Assembly: GCF_020524355.2 (NCBI RefSeq)
Contig: NZ_CP129019.1
Coordinates: forward strand, 4,190,001-4,254,000
Reading direction: 5' to 3'
Origin: Mesobacillus subterraneus
Lineage (GTDB): Bacteria > Bacillota > Bacilli > Bacillales > Cytobacillaceae
DNA: 64,000 bases
Both the position numbers and the translations under genes were made by a program. This document shows, piece after piece, positions 29,062-38,276 of this stretch. The notes beneath the pieces were generated by a model. It searched no databases, was not told where the DNA came from, and saw nothing but the letters and a program-made list of their open reading frames with translations. Position 1 is the first letter of the stretch; each line of letters starts with the position of its first letter.

Positions 29062-29969
29062 ATGATTCTAAAACACCGCACAGAGTCAGATGAATTGAAA
29101 ATCACGAATTTCCTGGAACCACGAATGAACTTCTCTGAAAAAGAAAAACAAAGACATTATAGCCTGAGGAAAGGCTACGAAGGCGAGGTCCGATATGATG
29201 CCTGGATGACGGGGCTCGAAATTGAAAATCTAACTTTAAATGATTTACTTTTCGAGATGGGCGGTCCCTTTACCAAATTGATTCTACTGTCATCATGCAG
29301 GATTCCATTTATTTCAAATGTAAAGCATTACGAAGGTGACTACTATTACGAAGTGCGAGCATCTTAAAAGAGTCAACGGAAACGAAGTCAAGGATCCTCT
29401 GATACAGCTAAAACGAGGTAGTTCCCTGCTTCGGCAACTACTCAGCAGCCTCGGCTTTACACTACCAATCAAAGCACTCCTTATTTTTACAAACCTTGAA
29501 TTCGCCTTATTTCAGGCACCCAGGGATGCACCCATCATTCTCCCCACCCAGTTAAACCGTTTCCTAAAAAACTTGAACAACAAGCAATCCAAATTGACCA
29601 ACCTGCATTATAAAATAACGGAAAAACTACTATCTCTCCATATAACTAAATCCCCTTATCAGCGAATGCCATCCTATGCGTATGAACAACTACAGAAAGG
29701 GATCATCTGTCCCACTTGCCATAGTTTTATCGACGCCGGCAACGTCTCAAAAAATATATATAAATTGCGCATGCGGTTCACATGAAGAAATTGAAACAGC
29801 ACTCATGAGGAGTATCAGCGAAATAAAACTATTATTTCCTGATAGGAGGATTACTACTAACCTCATTTATGAGTGGAGTAATGAGCATATACCTAAACGG
29901 ACAATTAGGAGGGTACTGAATAAAAACCTCGAGTTAACTGGCCATGCACAATGGTCCTACTTTAAGTAA
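29062..29969 (+). pseudogene. NERD-domain protein gene with about four frameshifts
   Basis: Three overlapping frames make one NERD (nuclease-related) protein: GYEGEVRYDAWM, then an out-of-frame QIDSTVIMQDSIYF, then VKHYEGDYYYE, CEHLKRVNGNEVKDPLIQLKRGSSLLRQLL, PTQLNRFLKNLN, ICPTCHSF, CACGSHEEIE and IKLLFPDRRITTN to the end. Breaks fall near 29265, 29325, 29350 and 29755. The last is in a six-A run. The zinc-ribbon cysteines near the C-terminus are intact. Four breaks in 900 bp are more than in any other gene here, so either true decay or a cluster of sequence errors is possible. The ATG at 29062 has a weak ribosome site. Confidence 0.75.
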
Positions 29970-30023
29970 ATAAGGCTAATTGTCTCAGATTTTAATTTTT
30001 TCACTAAGAAGTTTATTTGTCCC

Positions 30024-30272
30024 GTCATCCACCTTTAGGTTGGATGGCGCTTTTTTTGGATTCGATTCTTTTTGGGTCTCAATCGCCTGTGTGGATGGCC
30101 CTTTTGTTGGGATTTGCTCCTTTTCGTGTCTCCATCGACCCAATGGATGGCGCTTTTTTTCGGGATTCGCTTCTTTTTGGGTCTACGACTCTATGGATGA
30201 CGTTTTATTCACCGAGGACTCCTTTTCGTGTCTCCATCCCCTCTATGGATGCGGATTTTTTCGAGATTCGTA
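30024..30272. repeat. Five-unit, 50-52-bp repeat of terminator-like hairpins (locus R4)
   Basis: TGGATG starts at 30041, 30092, 30144, 30194 and 30246 (spacing 51, 52, 50, 52). Units 1, 3 and 5 have an upstream inverted arm (CATCCA-N9-TGGATG, CCAT-N7-ATGG) and most are followed by a short GC stretch and a T-run. On the plus strand each intact unit looks like a Rho-independent terminator. It lies between the NERD gene and the convergent glmS. Confidence 0.8.
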
Positions 30273-30290
30273 CTTTCGTGCTCAATACAA

Positions 30291-30330
30291 AACAAAAACC
30301 CAGCCAGCATCAAATGCTGACTGGGTTCCA
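30291..30330 (-). terminator. Terminator of glmS
   Basis: GGAACCCAG(T)CAGCAT-TTG-ATGCTG(G)CTGGGTT followed by TTTG on the minus strand, nine bases from the stop codon. Confidence 0.9.
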
Positions 30331-30338
30331 ATACCTAT

Positions 30339-32141
30339 TTATTCAACCGTAACAGATTTAGCCAGGTTACGTGGCTTATCAACGTCACAGTCGCGGTGCA
30401 GCGCTGCGTAGTATGAGATCAACTGCAGCGGGATTACTGAGATAAGAGGTGTTAATAGGCTGTGCACTTCTGGGATGACGAAGCGGTCTTCGTCTGTTTC
30501 CAGTCCACTCATGGAAATGATGCACGGGTTTGCTCCGCGGGCAGCGACTTCTTTAACGTTTCCACGGATGCTCAGGTTTACAAATCCTTGTGTTGCAAGA
30601 GCGATTACTGGTGTGCCTTCTTCGATCAAAGCAATTGTTCCATGCTTCAGTTCTCCGCCGGCAAAGCCTTCAGCCTGGATGTACGAAATTTCTTTAAGCT
30701 TCAACGCGCCTTCAAGTCCTACGTAGAAGTCGATTCCGCGTCCGATGAAGAATGCGTTTCTTGTCACAGTCAGGTATTCACGCGCGATGCTTTCGAATTC
30801 CTCTTTGTCATCACAAAGAGCTTCCATAGCTGTCGCCACGATTCCCAGTTCCTGTACAAGATCAAAGTCTACTTCGTGGCTGATTCCGCGAGCTGTTACT
30901 TCCGCTAAAATTGCCAGGACCGCAAGCTGTGCAGTATATGCTTTTGTTGAAGCAACCGCAATTTCCGGCCCAGCATGAAGAAGAAGTGTGTAATCTGCTT
31001 CACGGGAAAGCGTTGAACCAGGTACATTCGTAATCGTCAATGCTTTATAGCCCATTTCCTTCACCTGAACAAGAACCTGGCGACTGTCCGCAGTTTCTCC
31101 GCTCTGGGAAATGAAGATGAACAATGGCTTTTCAGATAGTAGCGGCATGTTGTAGCCGAACTCACTTGAGATATGGACTTCAACAGGAATCTTCGCCAAT
31201 TTTTCGATGAACTGCTTGCCGACAAGTCCTGCATGATAGGAAGTACCCGCAGCAATGATGTAAATGCGGTCTGCATCTTTCATCGCCTTAACGATGTCAG
31301 AGTCGATTTCAAGTGCGCCTTCGCCATCCTGATAGTTCTGGATGATTTTACGCATCACAAGCGGCTGCTCGTCGATTTCCTTGAGCATATAGTGCGGGTA
31401 TGTTCCCTTTTCAATGTCGCTTGCATCAAGCTCTGCAGTGTAAGGAGCGCGTGAAACTACTTCTCCTTCAAGGTTCTTGATTGTCACTTCATCTTTCGTG
31501 ACAATGACCATTTCCTTGTCCATCAGTTCAACATATTGGTTTGTTACCTGGATCATTGCCATTGCGTCACTGGCAACAACATTGAAGCCATCGCCAAGGC
31601 CGACAAGAAGAGGACTCTTGTTTTTCGCCACAAAAATTGTGTCTTCATTTTGCTCATCTATAAGGGCAAGTGCGTATGAACCATGTAAAAGTGTCAGCGT
31701 CTTACGGAACGCTTCTTCTAAGCTCAGACCTTCTTTTACGAACAGTTCGATTAACTGGACGATAATTTCAGTATCTGTTTCACTTTTCAATTCAACATAC
31801 TGCAAGTACTGGCGCTTCAATAGATCGTAGTTTTCGATTACACCATTGTGGACAAGAGTCAGTCTGCCTGTTGAGCTCTGGTGAGGGTGAGCGTTCACCT
31901 TACTTGGAGGACCGTGAGTCGCCCAGCGAGTATGGCTAATACCAGCATTCGCCATGACACCGTTGTCCACTGCATTGCGAAGATCCGCAATGCGTCCTTT
32001 TTCCTTGAAAACGTGAACTCCCTTTTCGTTCATGACCGCGATCCCCGCAGAGTCATACCCTCTATACTCAAGCTTTTCCAGACCTTTTAATAAAATCTCT
32101 TTCGAGTCGTTATTTCCGATATATCCAACGATTCCACACAT
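30339..32141 (-). CDS. glmS: Glucosamine-6-phosphate synthase (glutamine-hydrolysing)
   Basis: A 600-residue enzyme that makes glucosamine-6-phosphate from fructose-6-phosphate and glutamine, the entry to peptidoglycan amino sugars. The N-terminal Ntn glutaminase begins with the catalytic Cys2 ([13 protein letters not shown]) and has [13 protein letters not shown] [12 protein letters not shown]. Two SIS domains follow ([32 protein letters not shown]), and the end [15 protein letters not shown] is the conserved tail. The length is typical. A glmS ribozyme and a stem-loop lie upstream and the SD is CAGGAGG. GlmM, the next enzyme, is encoded upstream on the same strand, so both steps are in one locus. 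Confidence 0.97.
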   Translation of the reverse strand: MCGIVGYIGNNDSKEILLKGLEKLEYRGYDSAGIAVMNEKGVHVFKEKGRIADLRNAVDNGVMANAGISHTRWATHGPPSKVNAHPHQSSTGRLTLVHNGVIENYDLLKRQYLQYVELKSETDTEIIVQLIELFVKEGLSLEEAFRKTLTLLHGSYALALIDEQNEDTIFVAKNKSPLLVGLGDGFNVVASDAMAMIQVTNQYVELMDKEMVIVTKDEVTIKNLEGEVVSRAPYTAELDASDIEKGTYPHYMLKEIDEQPLVMRKIIQNYQDGEGALEIDSDIVKAMKDADRIYIIAAGTSYHAGLVGKQFIEKLAKIPVEVHISSEFGYNMPLLSEKPLFIFISQSGETADSRQVLVQVKEMGYKALTITNVPGSTLSREADYTLLLHAGPEIAVASTKAYTAQLAVLAILAEVTARGISHEVDFDLVQELGIVATAMEALCDDKEEFESIAREYLTVTRNAFFIGRGIDFYVGLEGALKLKEISYIQAEGFAGGELKHGTIALIEEGTPVIALATQGFVNLSIRGNVKEVAARGANPCIISMSGLETDEDRFVIPEVHSLLTPLISVIPLQLISYYAALHRDCDVDKPRNLAKSVTVE

Positions 32142-32165
32142 AACTTCTTTTCCTCCTGTACGACA

Positions 32166-32204
32166 GGGGGCAAGAAGCCTCTTATATAGGGGCAGCTTGC
32201 CCCC
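32166..32204 (-). promoter_or_regulatory. Stem-loop between the glmS ribozyme and the glmS ribosome site
   Basis: A 9-bp stem GGGGGCAAG/CTTGCCCCC with a 21-nt loop stands seven to eight bases upstream of CAGGAGG. It is not part of the ribozyme core and could stabilise the cleaved mRNA or affect translation. Confidence 0.55.
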
Positions 32205-32251
32205 TTATCTCATATAATTGGTCCTGAGGTCAGACTTTAAATATCCAATCC

Positions 32252-32420
32252 CTCGTTAGTTTTAGCATCCCCATCTCTTTGTGCATTAAGTTGCCTTAAT
32301 GTTTTAAAGATGGAATTCGCGGCTGTGCATTCAGCCGGGAGGCATCCGCCGAAACTTCGATAAACCTCCACCTCGTCAACTAATCCACACTTACGGTCAA
32401 GAATTAGTCCTGGCGCTTTA
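32252..32420 (-). ncRNA. glmS ribozyme/riboswitch
   Basis: The minus strand carries AGCGCCAGGACTAATT, GTTGACGAGGTGGAGG, TTATCGAAGTTTCGGCG and GATGCCTCCCGGCTG in the order of the glmS self-cleaving RNA, followed by the pairing arm ATTAAGGCAACTTAATGC. Cleavage is expected just 5' of GCGCC near 32417. Glucosamine-6-phosphate promotes cleavage and lowers glmS expression. Ends are approximate. Confidence 0.95.
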
Positions 32421-32611
32421 ATTTTCCATTGATCTACCTCTGCCCACCTTTCGATAACATCGTTTTTTAAGGCTTACTACATTAACAGCCTCATTTACAA
32501 AAACAGGATAATCATACATGATACACATGCATTCGTCAATAGAAAACAAAGGAAAACAGCCTTCCCGTACAATTACCCTTTATATTCTGGCTAAAACTTC
32601 CCTTCACAAGA

Positions 32612-32721
32612 AAAACGCACCTCCTTGGTCAGTCCTGACAAACGCTTCCCGCCGATAACGCCACGCCCTGTGGCTGGCGGGTCTAGCACATCGTGTGCCT
32701 CAGAGGGCGGGCGCTGGAGCT
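32612..32721. repeat. Dispersed repeat element, diverged copy C
   Basis: The ends (ACGCACCTCCTTGGTCAG and GGGCGGGCGCTGGAGCTT) match copies A and B, but the centre differs: CCCGCC...GGCGGG and GCACATCGTGTGC hairpins replace the GTGAAGTC hairpin. It lies between glmM and the glmS ribozyme. Confidence 0.6.
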
Positions 32722-32765
32722 TTACACTTCTCTATGTGAAGAACAATAAACTTTCTCTATAAATA

Positions 32766-32814
32766 AATATGCATAAGGGCTCTTGTATGTTCCGAAGCCC
32801 TTATGCATATGACT
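32766..32814 (-). terminator. Stem-loop after glmM, likely terminator
   Basis: ATGCATAAGGGCT...AGCCCTTATGCAT forms a 13-bp stem just past the glmM stop; the tail is ATTTATTT and not a pure T-run. Confidence 0.65.
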
Positions 32815-32819
32815 GATTG

Positions 32820-34169
32820 CTATTCTTTTAATCCCATTTCTTCTTCAACTACCACAGCAATTCTTCTTACATATTCTTCACAAAGCTCTGCCGTTGCTGC
32901 TTCTGCCATGACACGTACCAATGGCTCCGTGCCCGATGGACGAACAAGGATGCGGCCATTGCCGTTCATTTCCGCCTCAACCTGTTCAATCACAGCTTTT
33001 ACCTTTTCATTATCTGTTACATGATGCTTATCAGTCACCCGGATATTCACGAGGACCTGAGGGTATTTCTTCATTTCTCCAGCCAGTTCAGAAAGCGGCT
33101 TGTTCGTAGCGTTCATGATATTGGCTAGCTGAAGACCTGTTAGCAAGCCGTCACCTGTTGTGTTGTAATCAAGGAAGATGATATGCCCTGACTGCTCTCC
33201 GCCAAGGTTGTAACCATTCTTCTTCATTTCTTCAACTACATAGCGGTCGCCAACCGCAGTCTGAACACTTTGGACCCCGTGCTCTTCCAGGCCTTTGTAA
33301 AAACCAAGGTTGCTCATTACGGTAGAAACAACTGTACCCTGCTTCAGCTGGCCTCTTTCCTTCAAGAACTTGCCGCAAATGTACATGATTTGGTCGCCAT
33401 CAACGATGTTCCCCTTTTCATCAATCGCAATCAGGCGGTCGCCATCTCCATCAAACGCAAGCCCAAGATCTGCACCCTTTTCTTTAACGAATGCTGCAAG
33501 TGCTTCAGGATGAGTTGATCCAACACCATCATTGATATTCAACCCGTTAGGCGATGCGCCCATTGTGGAAGTATCCGCATCAAGGTCAGCGAACAAGTGC
33601 GTTGCCAATGAGGAGGTTGCTCCATGTGCACAGTCAAGCGCGATATGCAGCCCCGTGAACTCTTCATCTATAGATTGCTTTAGATACTGAAGGTACTTTT
33701 GTCCGCCTTCAAAGTAATCATTCACCTGGCCAAGATTAGCTCCTACAGGACGAGGAAGCTGATCCACTTCCAAATCCATCAATTGCTCGATTTCATTCTC
33801 TTGATCATCAGATAGCTTATATCCGTCCGGGCCAAAGAATTTGATGCCATTATCCGCAACTGGATTGTGAGAGGCAGAAATCATGACTCCAGCCTGCGCG
33901 CCAAGGGCCTTTGTCAAATACGATACCCCTGGAGTGGAGATGACGCCGAGCCTCATGACTTCCGCTCCAATCGATAATAGACCGGCAACTAGTGCTCCTT
34001 CAAGCATATGTCCAGAAATACGAGTGTCCCTTCCAATTAAAACTTTAGGGCGATCATGTTCCTTTGTAAGGACATAGCCTCCAAAGCGGCCAAGCTTAAA
34101 GGCTAATTCTGGTGTTAATTCGCTGTTCGCAACACCACGTACTCCATCTGTACCGAAATATTTACCCAT
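32820..34169 (-). CDS. glmM: Phosphoglucosamine mutase
   Basis: A protein of 449 residues that converts glucosamine-6-phosphate to glucosamine-1-phosphate for UDP-GlcNAc. It starts [14 protein letters not shown], has the phosphoserine loop [20 protein letters not shown], the metal loop [11 protein letters not shown], the sugar-specificity loop [10 protein letters not shown] and the phosphate-binding [12 protein letters not shown] near the C-terminus. All hallmark residues are present. It follows cdaA and cdaR; in Bacillus CdaA, CdaR and GlmM form a complex in which GlmM restrains c-di-AMP synthesis. Confidence 0.97.
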   Translation of the reverse strand: MGKYFGTDGVRGVANSELTPELAFKLGRFGGYVLTKEHDRPKVLIGRDTRISGHMLEGALVAGLLSIGAEVMRLGVISTPGVSYLTKALGAQAGVMISASHNPVADNGIKFFGPDGYKLSDDQENEIEQLMDLEVDQLPRPVGANLGQVNDYFEGGQKYLQYLKQSIDEEFTGLHIALDCAHGATSSLATHLFADLDADTSTMGASPNGLNINDGVGSTHPEALAAFVKEKGADLGLAFDGDGDRLIAIDEKGNIVDGDQIMYICGKFLKERGQLKQGTVVSTVMSNLGFYKGLEEHGVQSVQTAVGDRYVVEEMKKNGYNLGGEQSGHIIFLDYNTTGDGLLTGLQLANIMNATNKPLSELAGEMKKYPQVLVNIRVTDKHHVTDNEKVKAVIEQVEAEMNGNGRILVRPSGTEPLVRVMAEAATAELCEEYVRRIAVVVEEEMGLKE

Positions 34170-34206
34170 TCTTAAAATCTCTCCTTGTATGAAAAATTGC
34201 AGTCAA

Positions 34207-35438
34207 TTACGCATCTTTTTTCGCAACCGATATACTGGCTTTTTCTTTAGCCAATTTCCACGTTATGTTTTGAGGTGCTGTCACCTTCATGTCGACTTCA
34301 TGATTTCCTTCACCCAGTTCCGACACATCGATCAGAATCTTAAAATCATCAGATGACAGGGATGAAACAATTTCACTGGCCCAGAAATGGTTAGAATCGT
34401 CTGACCGTTTTCAGGATCAAGGAAATCGACTTCATACCCCTCATCTATCCCACCGATATCTATAGGGACATTGGAGATCCTTTTTTCGGAAGCCTTTGTA
34501 ACTTTCAAGGCCACTTTTACCGTTTCAGGTGATATCTTGACAATTCCTTCACCAATGATTACTGGGAGAGTGATCTCCGTATCCTCGTCAACCTTACTAA
34601 CATCCACTTCTACCCTGACATTATCAAATTTCTCGAGAACGCTTGGGTCAGCAATAATCTCCGCTTCCTTCGTTTCCAACGTTATTGAATCGATTGTGAC
34701 TCCACTTGGAGGAGTCCCTTTCCGTACAATATTAATAGGTACCATCTTACTTGAGCTTTTAATCGGAATGGTTACCTCGACAACTTGAGGGTCCACGATG
34801 ACATTAAGCTTGTTCATATCTTTATCCAGAGCAAGCACGCTTGCTTCTCTTGTGATTGTTTCTGATATCTTTCCTGATGAATTGACAGTAGCTTTGACAA
34901 AGGTGATTTTATCAACTACATCTTTAGCCCCTGTAATTTTGACTTTATTAGGCTTGACCGCTGGCTTCTCAGCTAGATAGCCTTCCTCAACTATATTACC
35001 GCTGAACTCAGCCTCCACCTTGAATTCTTTCGTTACCTTCTCCTGGATGGAAACATTCGCATAACCAGGTTCAATAGTAACGGTCAGGCGATCCGAGACA
35101 TCTTTAATCGTAATTGGGACTCGCTGATTTCCGAGTTCCGCATCTGTCAAATCTACGAACACTTCGAAATTCCTTAGAGTTTTCGCCTGCTGAACAAGGT
35201 TTTTCGGTCCCTGCAGCGTGATTGAAACAGTTTCAGGAACACCAGATACTACCAGGGTGTCTGTATCATAAATCCTTTTTACTGGCACTTCTTCAATCGT
35301 CTCCACCTTTTCATCTGAAGGCACATTCACATCACTAGGCTTATCTGGATCGTTTTTAGGTACAGACCCAAAGAGCAGGACGGCAAGAACCAGGGCAACT
35401 ACTTTTATGAACCAGGGATTATCCATCCATTTATCCAT
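34207..35438 (-). CDS. cdaR: CdaR (YbbR), regulator of CdaA; one frameshift near the C-terminus
   Basis: A protein of about 410 residues with one N-terminal membrane anchor (WFIKVVALVLAVLLFGSV) and repeated extracytoplasmic YbbR domains (PVKRIYDTDTLVVSGVPETVSITLQGP and similar). It controls the diadenylate cyclase CdaA. The uninterrupted frame ends with an unrelated tail at 34332; the family ending (SEIVSSLSSDDFKILIDVSE, LGEGNHEVDMKVTAPQNITW, up to VAKKDA) is in the next frame. Adding one base within 34377-34383 (GGCCC) restores it, with a stop at 34207. It is shorter than B. subtilis CdaR (483 residues), consistent with one domain fewer. The start overlaps the end of cdaA by eight bases. Confidence 0.88.
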
Positions 35439-36259
35439 TTTTCTTCCCCCTCCAATTCCAGCGGGTAGAAGCGGCCTGCTTGATTCTTGATGGAGAAATC
35501 AGCTCGGCTGTGAGCAGTTCCCTTAGCGTTTCCCCGCTCAAATCACGGTAAAGTTCGCCATTCCGGGTAACTGATAACATTCCCTGTCTCCTCAGAAACA
35601 ACGATCGTGATACTGTCTGTGACTTCACTGATTCCCAGTGCAGCCCTGTGCCGTGTACCCAGCTCCTTCGAAATGAACGGACTTTCCGACAGCGGCAAAT
35701 AACAGGCAGCCGCTGCTACGATGTTTTTCTGTATGACTACAGCTCCATCATGAAGCGGTGTATTCGGTATAAAAAGATTAATCAACAGTTCAGAAGAGAT
35801 TCTGGATTGAAGCTGTATTCCTGTTTCTATGTAATCACTCATTCCTGTTTCTCTTTCAATTGAGATCAATGCTCCGATTCGGCGCTTAGCCATATAATCG
35901 GTTGCCTTGATAATGGCCTCCACCATCTTCTCTTCATCTTCCTCTTCCTGCAGCCCTGATCTGGCAAATAGCCGTCCTCTGCCGAGCTGTTCGAGTGCCC
36001 GCCGCAATTCGGGCTGGAAGATGATGATAATGACCAAGAATCCCCAGGTCAGTACTTGTTCCATCATCCAGCTAAGAGTATTCAATCCGAAGTAATCACT
36101 GACAAACTTTACGATCAGGATGACAAAGATTCCTTTTAAAAGCTGGACAGCCTTTGTCCCTCGAATTATCGCAATCAGCTTATAAATGACGAACCAAACC
36201 AGGAGAATGTCAACAATATAAGCTAGATATTCCAAAAAATCGAAATCCGCAAACGACAT
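35431..36259 (-). CDS. cdaA: Diadenylate cyclase CdaA; one frameshift
   Basis: The membrane-bound c-di-AMP synthase. Three hydrophobic segments (DILLVWFVIYKLIAI, LLKGIFVILIVKF, VLTWGFLVIIIIFQPELRRALEQLG) precede the DAC domain: ISIERETGMSDYI, LHDGAVVIQ (DGA) and LGTRHRAALGISEVTDS (RHR), both active-site motifs. The intact frame ends early at 35543 after EETGNVISYPEW; the family ending LSVTRNGELYRDL...STRWNWRGKKNG is in another frame. Removing one C from CCC at 35582-35584 gives a 275-residue protein of usual size. The ATG at 36259 follows CTGGAGGAAGTGCA. In most Firmicutes c-di-AMP is essential, so the break is likely a sequence error. Confidence 0.92.
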
Positions 36260-36524
36260 TGCACTTCCTCCAGTTGTTTAGTAAGACTCTTTCAGAAAAG
36301 CCGCTAACCTTCCTGAAAGTTCAATCAGCCTTGTAGTAGAGCTTTTTTCGTTAAAATGACGAAAAAAGCCAGACGTAAAAAAAGCGGAAGATGACCAATG
36401 CACTTCAGCCTATAAACCAAGATAACTTTCTTATTATAACACAAGCACTGTTTAAATTAATAATGATGTCATTTGTAGAAACCTTGTCTATTTACCCTCA
36501 TTCACCCTTTTTAAAAGAGACTCT

Positions 36525-36560
36525 TAAAAAACAGCCATTCCTACTGGAATGACTGTTCCT
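36525..36560 (-). terminator. Terminator after rsiW
   Basis: AACAGTCATTCC-AGTA-GGAATGGCTGTT then TTTTAAG on the minus strand overlaps the last codons of rsiW, separating the sigma factor pair from cdaA. Confidence 0.85.
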
Positions 36561-37192
36561 TTTCCTCATTTTCAAAAAGGTCTGCCGTGCTTTTAGCCGT
36601 CTTCTTTATATGGTACCAAATCCACTCGAATATCTCATTGACTTCATTTATTTCACCAGTGACGTTACCAGCTGAAGCTAGATATTTCTCACCATTGATC
36701 AACTCACCGTTAATCACTGTGACATTCCCCTGGACCTCACCCTCGATTTTGACCTTGCCATTTCTGACAACGACATCTCCCTTGACAACTTCTCCTTCAG
36801 GGACAATAACTGTATCATTTTCGACAATCAGATTAGGCTGTTTCGATACAGAAAACTGGTGTTCTTGATTCCAGGTCGAAAAGATGCTCCCTGTCATCAG
36901 CGCCAGGAAAAGCGAGGCAGCTGTTAAAACCGGATGACTCCTGAACCAACGCTGGATTTCCGTTTTTCTTTTCTCTCGGCAGGCCAGACATTACCTTTGA
37001 AGTAAAATCATCTGGTGCCTGGATGTGAGAGGTGCTCTGAACAAGAGCGATGGCTTTATTCAGCTCCCTGAAATATTCCTGGCAATCTGAACAGCTTTGC
37101 AGGTGTTCTCTTAAAATCTTTTCATGTTCTTCAGAGATTTCTTCATCTAGATATTCATGCATATAATCAATAATTTGTTCCGAGCATTTCAT
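36541..37192 (-). CDS. rsiW: Anti-sigma-W factor RsiW; one frameshift
   Basis: The N-terminal zinc anti-sigma domain is in one frame (KCSEQIIDYMHEYLDEEISEEHEKILREHLQSCSDCQEYF: H-x3-C-x2-C pattern) and the transmembrane and extracytoplasmic part in another (LTAASLFLALMTGSIFSTW, then KGDVVVRNGKVKIEGEVQGNVT). One extra A in a five-A run (T at 36963-36967) separates them; correction joins GLPREKK to TEIQRWFRSHPVL and gives 216 residues. RsiW holds SigW inactive at the membrane until proteases (PrsW, RasP) cut it under envelope stress. It follows sigW by 16 bp, the known arrangement. Confidence 0.92.
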
Positions 37193-37208
37193 ATTCTTTC
37201 ACCTCACC

Positions 37209-37772
37209 TTATACGTGTCGCAACTGTTGCCTTAAGGCTTCTCTTCCTCGATGGATTCTCGTCTTCACTGTGCCAAGAGGCAAATCCAGTATTTCACTGA
37301 TCTCATTCAGGCTGAGTTCTTCAATATACTTTAATACGATGACCGACCTGTATTTATCGGGTAGTTTTGAAATTTCTTTTTGAATCGCATCCTGCAATTC
37401 GATACTTTCAACCTCATCCTCTGGCAAACGCGTTTCAGATGGGACCTGAGAGTACATGGTTAGGCCCTCTGTTCCGGGCACTTCCGCATCCAGAAAGTAA
37501 TCTGGTTTCTTTTTGCGAATCCGGTCAATACATAGATTTGTGGCAATTCTATAAAGCCATGTTGAAAACTTCAAGTTTTGATTGAAGCTGTTGATATTGA
37601 TATATGCACGGATAAAAGCTTCTTGTGAAATATCCTCTGCCTCATGCCGATTCCCAAGCATACGGTAGCAAAGCTGGAACACCTTGTCCTTGTATACCTC
37701 AACAATCTCTCCATAGGCATTCTGGTCTCCCTTGATTACCTGTTTTATTCTGTGTTTTACAATTGTCTCCAT
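37209..37772 (-). CDS. sigW: ECF RNA polymerase sigma factor SigW
   Basis: An ECF sigma factor of 187 residues, the same length as B. subtilis SigW. Region 2 is QLCYRMLGNRHEAEDISQEAFIRAY (-10 recognition) with FSTWLYRIATNLCIDRIRKKK, and region 4 is LPDKYRSVIVLKYIEELSLNEISEILDLPLGTVKTRIHRGR (-35 recognition helix). It directs envelope-stress genes, activated by antibiotics, alkaline shock or detergents. The ATG at 37772 follows GGAGGTAAAATA. A match to the SigW promoter lies just upstream, so it is autoregulated. It is cotranscribed with rsiW. Confidence 0.96.
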   Translation of the reverse strand: METIVKHRIKQVIKGDQNAYGEIVEVYKDKVFQLCYRMLGNRHEAEDISQEAFIRAYININSFNQNLKFSTWLYRIATNLCIDRIRKKKPDYFLDAEVPGTEGLTMYSQVPSETRLPEDEVESIELQDAIQKEISKLPDKYRSVIVLKYIEELSLNEISEILDLPLGTVKTRIHRGREALRQQLRHV

Positions 37773-37807
37773 TATTTTACCTCCGCGCTTCATGCGGCTA
37801 ATCGATA

Positions 37808-37834
37808 TACGAATCGATTCCGTAAAAGGTTTCG
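37808..37834 (-). promoter_or_regulatory. Autoregulatory SigW promoter
   Basis: On the minus strand CGAAACCTTT-N13-CGTATA lies 36 bp upstream of sigW. It matches the known consensus TGAAAC-N16/17-CGTA except for the first base. Confidence 0.85.
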
Positions 37835-38020
37835 TTTTTTTTTATAAAAACTTTATTTATGTATGTAATTGACAAAATCATCTACTAACTGACTTATTTT
37901 TGCAAAAAAAGTCTAAAAAACACGATAAGTTAATATTAACAAATTACTACCAGTTTGGTTTAAAAAGTTTTGGCTGGGGTATAAATGAACTATATTTTAT
38001 TGAAGGCGAGGAAACAATTA

Positions 38021-38191
38021 ATGTGTGCAGAAACGTTGTTGAAGGATATTGAGAATTGCCGTAAAGAGATGGTTGAATTAGCTGCAAAAACCTCGCTGTC
38101 AAATCAACGGGTTGTCGACATCAGTACTAAACTCGACCATTTACTAAATAAATATTATCACTTATCATCCAAAAATTCATTTCTATATTAA
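38021..38191 (+). CDS. Spo0E-family aspartyl-phosphate phosphatase-like peptide
   Basis: A 56-residue protein of the Spo0E/YnzD type: two helices with CAETLLKDIENCRKEMVELAAK and the signature SLSNQRVVDISTKLDHLLNKYY. Spo0E proteins dephosphorylate Spo0A~P and delay sporulation. The ATG at 38021 follows GGCGAGGAAACAATTA; an alternative start at 37985 would add 12 residues and also has a possible site (TGGGGT). It stands between sigW and rocF and reads in the opposite direction, so it is an independent unit. Confidence 0.78.
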   Translation: MCAETLLKDIENCRKEMVELAAKTSLSNQRVVDISTKLDHLLNKYYHLSSKNSFLY

Positions 38192-38199
38192 TAATAAGA

Positions 38200-38242
38200 G
38201 AGCAGCAGCCAGACATTTGGCCGCTGCTCCCTATTTTTTATC
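38200..38242. terminator. Terminator between the Spo0E-like gene and rocF
   Basis: GAGCAGC(A)GCCA-GACATT-TGGC(C)GCTGCTC is followed by TATTTTTTATC on the plus strand; on the minus strand the tail TCTTATTATTA is poorer. Confidence 0.8.
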
Positions 38243-38276
38243 ACTACTATGAGCCTATTCTAAAACTGCCGGAGCA

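Noticed and set aside
29053..29367. Separate 104-residue protein at the start of the NERD region
   Set aside because: Its end and the next two frames together follow the order of one NERD protein, so it is one broken gene.
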